DNA from: Ceratopteris richardii
Taxonomy: Eukaryota > Streptophyta > Polypodiopsida > Polypodiales > Pteridaceae
NCBI GenBank assembly: GCA_020310875.1
Contig: CM035435.1
Coordinates: 69,966,955-70,030,954 of the forward strand
Length of the DNA: 64,000 nucleotides
Reading direction: 5' to 3'
Shown: positions 58,957 to 64,000 of the stretch, in pieces
Layout: every line of letters starts with the position of its first letter
Position numbering within the stretch: the stretch's first letter is position 1
Position numbers and translations under genes: made by a program
Notes under the pieces: generated by a model
Databases searched by the model: none
What the model was told of the DNA's origin: nothing
The model's input: the letters and a program-made list of their open reading frames with translations, nothing else

Positions 58957-61900
58957 ATGGCTGAAAGCAGTGATGTATTCCGTATGTTGGCTGTTGAGGA
59001 TAAGTTGGATGGTACCAACTACCCATTATGGGCTTATATGATGCGACATGTACTGGTTGCAAAAGGATTGTGGAACATTGTGCAGGGTGTTGAAAGACGT
59101 CCTGTTACACCTGTAACGACAGGTACTACAAATACAGGTGTTGGAGCTGATGAAGATGGTGTCGAAGATGATATTCCGCAGATTCCTGTTCGTGCTGCTG
59201 TTTCTGTTGCACCTACTGCAGAGCAGATTCGTTGGGATAGCAGAGATGCCCAGGCACATGCATTGATAGCTTTGTCTGTCAAACGTGCCATTATTCTTCA
59301 CATTCGCTCTTGCAGAACAGCAAAGGATGCTTGGGATACACTTACCACTTTGTACCAGGCTAGGAATGAGGCTCGTGTTGCTTACCTCCGAAAACAGTTG
59401 GAGAGTGAGCACATGAATGAAGGTGATTCGATGGACAGTTTTCTTACAAAGATCAAAGACCTGAAGGAACAATTGATTTCTGCTGATGAGGTTATACCAG
59501 ATAGCTCACTTGTGCAGACCGTTCTGAATGGCCTTCCTGATTCATATCAGAGTTTTGCCTCTACTCTTCGATTGATGATGAAAGGCAATCCGAATGCCTT
59601 GTCATTTGAGGAATTAGTCTCTGTTCTGTTGCAAGAAGATCAGTCCAGGCAGAACAGGTCCATTATGCGTGTTGCAGATCAAGCTTTCCTGGCTAGTCAG
59701 AAGGGCAAAGGAAAATGGAGCTCCTCTACTAGTAAGCAGAAATCTGCAAATGCTGCACAATCGAAGAACCAGGATAAAGATGAGAAGAAATCAGAAAAGC
59801 AGAAATTGTTCTGCAAGTACTGTAAAGGAAATGATCATATTATAAAGAACTGTCCAAAACTGGCTGCTAAAGAGGCAAAGAAGAAAGAGGCTGGAATGGT
59901 TGTTGCAGAGGCCTCTACACCAAAAACAGAGTCTGCAAATCTTGTGCAGGAAGAAGAATGGGCGTTTACTACTGTTTGCAGTTTTGACCCATCTTCTCAT
60001 GATCAGTGCATGTCTGCAGTAGACTCAGATGTTTGGTACTTTGACAGTGGGGCAACCAAACATATTACCTCGCAGCATAGTTTCTTCTCTTCACTCGAGC
60101 CTGCCCCTACAGGGAATACTGTCACATGCGCCAATAACTCCTCTTATCCTGTTATGGGAGTTGGTAAGATCATTCTGACTACTGCTGATGGTAGTTCTTT
60201 CACTTTGTCAGATGCTTTATTTGTGCCAGGGATCAAAAAGAACCTGTTATCAGTTTCTGCATTAGCCAAGATTGGCTTGGTTGTGAAATTCGTTGATGAC
60301 AGGTGTACAGTCCATGATCTCTCAAATGGCGATGTGATTATTGCTTCTGGCATTTTATGTCGTGGGCTGTATAAGCTCATAGACTATGAAAAATCTGTGA
60401 ATGATTCGGCATGTGTAGTTCATGATTCTCAGGCTATGTCAGATGCAAAGCTTTGGCATGCACGCTTTGGTCATCTGAATTTTGCTAGTTTGTTACGCCT
60501 GCAGAAATCTGAAATGGTGTCCTCTTTGCCCAAACTTGAGGCACCTGGAAAACATGTTTGTGAAGGCTGTATATTGGGCAAAATGCAGCGTTCTTCCTTT
60601 CCAAAAGATGGTTCAGTTCGGGCTATGCAGAAATTGCAGCTTGTACATAGTGATGTCTGTGGTCCTATGCAGACACCCTCTTTTGGAAATTACCTTTACT
60701 TCGTGACTTTCATTGATGATTTTTCCAGGCATGCATGGGTATATCCACTCAAAGCAAAGTCCGAAGTGTTCATGTGCTTCAAACAGTTTTTGGTTTTGGC
60801 TGAAAATCTGTCAGCATGTAAAATGGGCACCCTCCGTTCTGATCGAGGGGGGGAATATATGTCTTCAGATTTTAATGCATTTCTGGCTGAACGTGGGATA
60901 AAACACCAGTGTACAGTGCCGTATACACCTCAACAGAATGGAGTTGCTGAACGAAAGAATAGGTCACTCATGGAGATGGCGAGGTGCATGGTCAAAAGTC
61001 AGGCTTTACCACATAGTTTCTGGCTTGAGGCTGTCATGTGTGCAACATATGTACTGAACAGGTGTCCCACGAAAGCGTTGCAGTTTATCACTCCATATGA
61101 GGCTTGGCATGACCGCAAGCCATCTGTTGCTCATCTGCGTGTTTTTGGTTGTTTGGCATATGCATTAGTGCCTGAACAACATCGCAGAAAATTGGATGAT
61201 AAGGTAGTAAAATGTATTTTTGTTGGGTACAGTTCTGAAAGTAAAGGCTATCGTCTGTATCATCCACAGACTAAACGCATTCTTGTTAGCCGTGATGTTG
61301 TCTTTGTGGAAGATGCTATTCAGCCATTGCTTTCATGTACTAAGGAGACATCTGTTAGCTCCAAAGACATGTATGATACTTTGATGCCTCTTTTTACAGG
61401 TGGACAGGCTAGCGCTGGTCCTAATGAGGCAACTTCTCAGCCTTTGCAGGTTTCATATGATGATGCAGATCATGCCATTTCTGATGCAGATTTACATGAT
61501 GCACTTGTTGATGAGAGAGCTGATATTGAACAGGCAAAAACTATGCCAAAATGGCTGGTGCAGACTTTGCGTGACAGCAAATTAGATGCACCTTTGTCAT
61601 ATCGTACTCGTTCAGGCTCTCATAGTACCTCCTTTGCATCAGATTGCTATGCTATGGCTGCATCTAGTCTCTGTGATGAGAATGAGCCTGTTTCTTTTGA
61701 TGAAGCACAAAATTCAGAAAATTGGATGGCTGCTATGCAATCTGAATATGATGCTATAATGAAGAATGGTACATGGTCTTTATGTGACTTGCCTCCTGGC
61801 AAGAAGGCCATTGGCACTAAGTGGGTATACAAGCTGAAGCGTAAACCTGATGGTACAGTTGACAGGTATAAGGCTAGGCTTGTTGCAAAGGGTTATGCGC

Positions 61901-63222
61901 AGGAAAGAGGCATTGATTTTGATGAGACCTTTGCACCTACATGCCGTATGACTACTGTTCGGAGCATTTGTGCACTTGCAGCCCATCATGGTTGGAATGT
62001 ACATCAGTTGGACATTAAAACAGCATTTTTGAATGGTGACTTGCATGAAGAAGTGTATGTTTTTCAGCCCCGTGGCTTTGTGCAGAAAGGGCATGAAAAC
62101 CAGGTGTGCAAGTTAAAGAAGGCGTTATATGGTTTAAAGCAAGCACCACGTGCTTGGTATGAGAAAATACATGCCTATCTGATTGCACATGGTTTTGAGA
62201 ACAGTCCAACTGAAAGCACCTTATATGTTAAGCGTGTTAATGATATGCTTTTGATCATTGTTGTCTATGTAGACGACATGCTGCTCACTGGTCCTCTTGA
62301 GAAGCATATTGCTGATTTCAAGGCTGATTTGCATGCCTCATTTGAGATGTCTGATTTGGGGCATTTGCATCACTATTTGGGCATTCAGTTTATGCAAGTT
62401 GATGGTGGAATGGCTTTGTGTCAAACGAAATATATTGACACATTATTGCAGCGTTTTGGCCTTGAAGACTGTAAGCCTATTGCCACTCCTATGGAGACAG
62501 GTTTACGATTGAGTCTTCATGATGCTGGAGATGCATTTGATGCTGTTCTCTATCAGCAGGCTGTTGGATGCTTGATTTACTTATGCATTACTCGGCCAGA
62601 TATTCAGTTTGCTGTCTCACAGATGAGTAGGTTTATGCATTGCCCAGGAGTCACGCATTGGAAAGCGGTTAAGCGCATCTTTTGCTACTTGAGTGGTACT
62701 CGGCTACTTGGGTTGTTTTATCCCAAGGGGGGATCACTACCGCCAGATTTGCATGCTTTTTCTGACTCAGATTGGGCTGGTTGCTATGACACTCGTGTGT
62801 CCACCAGTGGTTTTTGCTTCATGCTTGGTAGCTCATGTATATCTTGGTTGAGCAAGAAGCAGCCTACTGTGGCCACTTCCAGTTGTGAGGCTGAGTATAG
62901 GGCAGCTTTCACAGCGACTGTTGAGTGTGTGTGGCTCAGACGCCTTATGGCTGATTTGGGTGTTGGCCAGTCTTCTGCCACCACCATCTTCACTGACAGT
63001 CAGAGCGCATTGGCAGTTGCGAGGAACCCTGTGTTCCATGCTCGCACTAAGCACATTGAGGTGCATTATCACTATGTCAGGGAGAGGTTCTCTGCTGGGG
63101 AGATCAGCTTGGCATATGTGCCCACGCAGGAGAACATTGCAGACCTTTTCACGAAGGCTCTGCCTAGGGAGAAGTTTGAAGCTTTTCGCAAAGCTTTGGG
63201 CTTACTTCCTTTTGTGGAGTGA
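58957..63222 (+). CDS. Element J gag-pol polyprotein (1421 aa)
   Basis: Start M58957 (MAESSDVFRM) precedes the conserved LDGTNYPLWAYMM Gag motif, so it is favoured. Domains: Gag about 15-250 with CCHC knuckle CKYCKGNDHIIKNC at 286-299; protease with DSG at D363 (YFDSGATKHIT); integrase HHCC from H501 (WHARFGHLN, CEGCILGK); integrase core with D566, D629 and E665 (D-X35-E); RT about 960-1210 (VDRYKARLVAKGYAQ, DIKTAFLNG, GLKQAPRAWY) with YVDD at 1104-1107; RNase H from about 1265 (D1270 in SDSDWAG, SSCEAEYRAA, TDSQSAL, ADLFTKALPREKF). Length is normal for Ty1/copia and every catalytic residue I checked is present. The product would be self-cleaved into virus-like particle protein and replication enzymes. 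Gag and Pol share one frame, so Gag excess must come from processing or RNA-level control. Confidence 0.97.
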   Translation: MAESSDVFRMLAVEDKLDGTNYPLWAYMMRHVLVAKGLWNIVQGVERRPVTPVTTGTTNTGVGADEDGVEDDIPQIPVRAAVSVAPTAEQIRWDSRDAQAHALIALSVKRAIILHIRSCRTAKDAWDTLTTLYQARNEARVAYLRKQLESEHMNEGDSMDSFLTKIKDLKEQLISADEVIPDSSLVQTVLNGLPDSYQSFASTLRLMMKGNPNALSFEELVSVLLQEDQSRQNRSIMRVADQAFLASQKGKGKWSSSTSKQKSANAAQSKNQDKDEKKSEKQKLFCKYCKGNDHIIKNCPKLAAKEAKKKEAGMVVAEASTPKTESANLVQEEEWAFTTVCSFDPSSHDQCMSAVDSDVWYFDSGATKHITSQHSFFSSLEPAPTGNTVTCANNSSYPVMGVGKIILTTADGSSFTLSDALFVPGIKKNLLSVSALAKIGLVVKFVDDRCTVHDLSNGDVIIASGILCRGLYKLIDYEKSVNDSACVVHDSQAMSDAKLWHARFGHLNFASLLRLQKSEMVSSLPKLEAPGKHVCEGCILGKMQRSSFPKDGSVRAMQKLQLVHSDVCGPMQTPSFGNYLYFVTFIDDFSRHAWVYPLKAKSEVFMCFKQFLVLAENLSACKMGTLRSDRGGEYMSSDFNAFLAERGIKHQCTVPYTPQQNGVAERKNRSLMEMARCMVKSQALPHSFWLEAVMCATYVLNRCPTKALQFITPYEAWHDRKPSVAHLRVFGCLAYALVPEQHRRKLDDKVVKCIFVGYSSESKGYRLYHPQTKRILVSRDVVFVEDAIQPLLSCTKETSVSSKDMYDTLMPLFTGGQASAGPNEATSQPLQVSYDDADHAISDADLHDALVDERADIEQAKTMPKWLVQTLRDSKLDAPLSYRTRSGSHSTSFASDCYAMAASSLCDENEPVSFDEAQNSENWMAAMQSEYDAIMKNGTWSLCDLPPGKKAIGTKWVYKLKRKPDGTVDRYKARLVAKGYAQERGIDFDETFAPTCRMTTVRSICALAAHHGWNVHQLDIKTAFLNGDLHEEVYVFQPRGFVQKGHENQVCKLKKALYGLKQAPRAWYEKIHAYLIAHGFENSPTESTLYVKRVNDMLLIIVVYVDDMLLTGPLEKHIADFKADLHASFEMSDLGHLHHYLGIQFMQVDGGMALCQTKYIDTLLQRFGLEDCKPIATPMETGLRLSLHDAGDAFDAVLYQQAVGCLIYLCITRPDIQFAVSQMSRFMHCPGVTHWKAVKRIFCYLSGTRLLGLFYPKGGSLPPDLHAFSDSDWAGCYDTRVSTSGFCFMLGSSCISWLSKKQPTVATSSCEAEYRAAFTATVECVWLRRLMADLGVGQSSATTIFTDSQSALAVARNPVFHARTKHIEVHYHYVRERFSAGEISLAYVPTQENIADLFTKALPREKFEAFRKALGLLPFVE

Positions 63223-63283
63223 TTTCCACATAGCTCGGCACTTCCTTATACATGAGTGCCAGCTCCTTGTTCACCGCATCACT

Positions 63284-63296
63284 CCCAGGGGGGATT
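63284..63296 (+). other. Polypurine tract of element J
   Basis: Contains agggggga directly before the 3' LTR start TGTTGATAT. Confidence 0.85.
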
Positions 63297-63526
63297 TGTT
63301 GATATATTTAGGTAGTGATGTGTGTGAACACTCTAGGACCGCCGGGGCACTTTTTTCCCTCTTTAGGAGGTTTTTTTCCCCCGGCTTGTATATACGCCTA
63401 TTGCCCTAATGGGCTACTTATCTTTGTACATTCTCTAGTAATACATTCAGTCTTGTGTGTTGTGCTCCAAGCTTCTTCCTCTTCCTTGTGCTGTTCGCGT
63501 GCTTCCGCAGACGTCTAACTCCAACA
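63297..63526 (+). repeat. Element J 3' LTR (230 bp)
   Basis: No difference from the 5' LTR found by eye; followed by the target duplication cgatg. Confidence 0.97.
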
Positions 63527-63980
63527 CGATGATCAAGCACTGTTGTGATGGTGTGTCACCGTCACGATGATGTGACACAATCGCGATGGCATGAGCTAAA
63601 CACCACGATAGTCAGTGACTGTTGTGATGGTCAGACATAGTCCTGATGATGACTCACCATCATGATGGTTAGCCAAATATATGATTTCAGAATGGTCAGA
63701 TTCTACGATAAGTTCTGACAGAAAAATGAAGTTTTTACATGTGTTTCTTGCATATTTGTGATGTCCAGAGGATGCCCTGCAATGTTAGTGCACCAAAAAC
63801 CACGAACACAGATTTTTGGTATTTTCTTGGAGTTTGAGATGATGATGGGAAATGAAACTAGAGTGAAAGTGGAGTAAAAGTGCACAAAAATTAACTACTA
63901 ACAACAATACAACAAGAAAATTTTACCTTCCAATGATTTTCTCCAACACACTTACCATCATATGCTCAACCTAGAGCTCG
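63527..63980 (-). other. Element C 5' leader, LTR-proximal part
   Basis: Continues the gatggtgtgtcacc array of 58070-58371 to about 63670, then unique non-coding sequence up to the primer site. No gene. Confidence 0.65.
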
Positions 63981-63998
63981 TCCCTGACAATGACGCCA
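63981..63998 (-). other. Primer-binding site of element C
   Basis: The minus strand reads TGGCGTCATTGTCAGGGA, a diverged Asp-tRNA-type site in the same position as that of B. The 5' LTR should start a few bases beyond the window. Confidence 0.7.
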
Positions 63999-64000
63999 AA

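Larger units (their letters stand above)
58372..63526 (+). mobile_element. Young, apparently intact Ty1/copia element J (5155 bp)
   Basis: 230-bp LTRs at 58372-58601 and 63297-63526 look identical by eye. Perfect target duplication cgatg (58367-58371 and 63527-63531), exact initiator tRNA-Met primer site, polypurine tract, and one unbroken 1421-codon gag-pol frame. Everything needed in cis and trans for an autonomous Ty1/copia element is present. It inserted into the repeat array of the element C leader after C had decayed. The most recent event in the window. Confidence 0.97.
47410..64000 (-). mobile_element. Gypsy element C, B-like deletion derivative (runs off the window)
   Basis: Its 3' LTR (47410-48024) resembles that of B. 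A B-like ORF2 (48037-50566 and 56954-57495) and a B-like leader (57496-58371 and 63527-63980) lie to its right, with a primer site at 63981-63998. The 5' LTR is beyond the window. Gag, pol and the N-terminal domain of ORF2 are missing: the leader joins the acidic region of ORF2 near 57495. Elements D and J have since inserted into it. Excluding them, about 4.7 kb of C is visible. Confidence 0.8.

Noticed and set aside
59026..59472. Antisense frames inside the gag-pol of J
   Set aside because: Shadows of a strong, family-matching sense frame; no family resemblance of their own.

Overview
This 64 kb window looks like heterochromatin-type DNA from a land plant with a large, repeat-rich genome. 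I find no host gene, rRNA or convincing tRNA. Almost everything recognisable is an LTR retrotransposon (Ty3/gypsy or Ty1/copia), several nested inside one another, plus one fragment of a hAT DNA transposon. The plant assignment rests on the element families: copia elements primed by initiator tRNA-Met, a chromodomain gypsy, Tat/Athila-like gypsy elements with extra ORFs, and a hAT transposase. I cannot say from sequence alone whether the host is a seed plant, fern, lycophyte or bryophyte.

Layout. 1-2010: two opposed remnants of copia coding sequence. 2011-4605: mostly unassigned DNA with a (TG)13(AG)70 microsatellite and the 3' edge of an old LTR element. 4606-15960: an old minus-strand gypsy (G) split by a nearly complete plus-strand gypsy (A, 4852-13787, 1051-bp LTRs). 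15965-18045: the gag-protease-integrase part of a minus-strand copia (E), cut at 18045 by the LTR of another copia (F). F is in turn split by the 16.7-kb gypsy B (19549-36284, minus, 707-bp LTRs, target duplication ccaga). 36285-37110: the rest of F joined to a hAT fragment. 38677-44927: copia I (minus, target duplication atact). 47410 to the window end: a deletion derivative, C, related to B, itself invaded by chromovirus D (50572-56953, target duplication ggtgg) and by copia J (58372-63526, target duplication cgatg).

The liveliest element is J: its two 230-bp LTRs look identical and its 1421-codon gag-pol frame is unbroken, so it inserted recently and may be competent. The most unusual is B. 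It encodes gag with several CX2CX3HX4C knuckles, a first protease, RT, RNase H and an integrase whose zinc-binding HHCC module is tandemly duplicated. A second complete retropepsin-like domain follows the integrase. Downstream of pol is a separate second ORF of roughly 1300 codons with an N-terminal globular domain, an acidic stretch, a Pro/Thr/Ser-rich linker, coiled coils and a conserved C-terminal domain. C has lost gag-pol but keeps most of this second ORF. Gypsy A carries a different, shorter ORF in the same position. The LTRs of B and C share a 34-nt identical TATA block, and both leaders carry arrays of short repeats built on a TCGCGA palindrome.

Most coding regions are broken. In A all damage is in-frame stop codons with no frameshift, a pattern consistent with C-to-T decay of a methylated silent copy. 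Coordinates of LTRs, primer sites and target duplications were read by eye; divergence counts are by eye as well.
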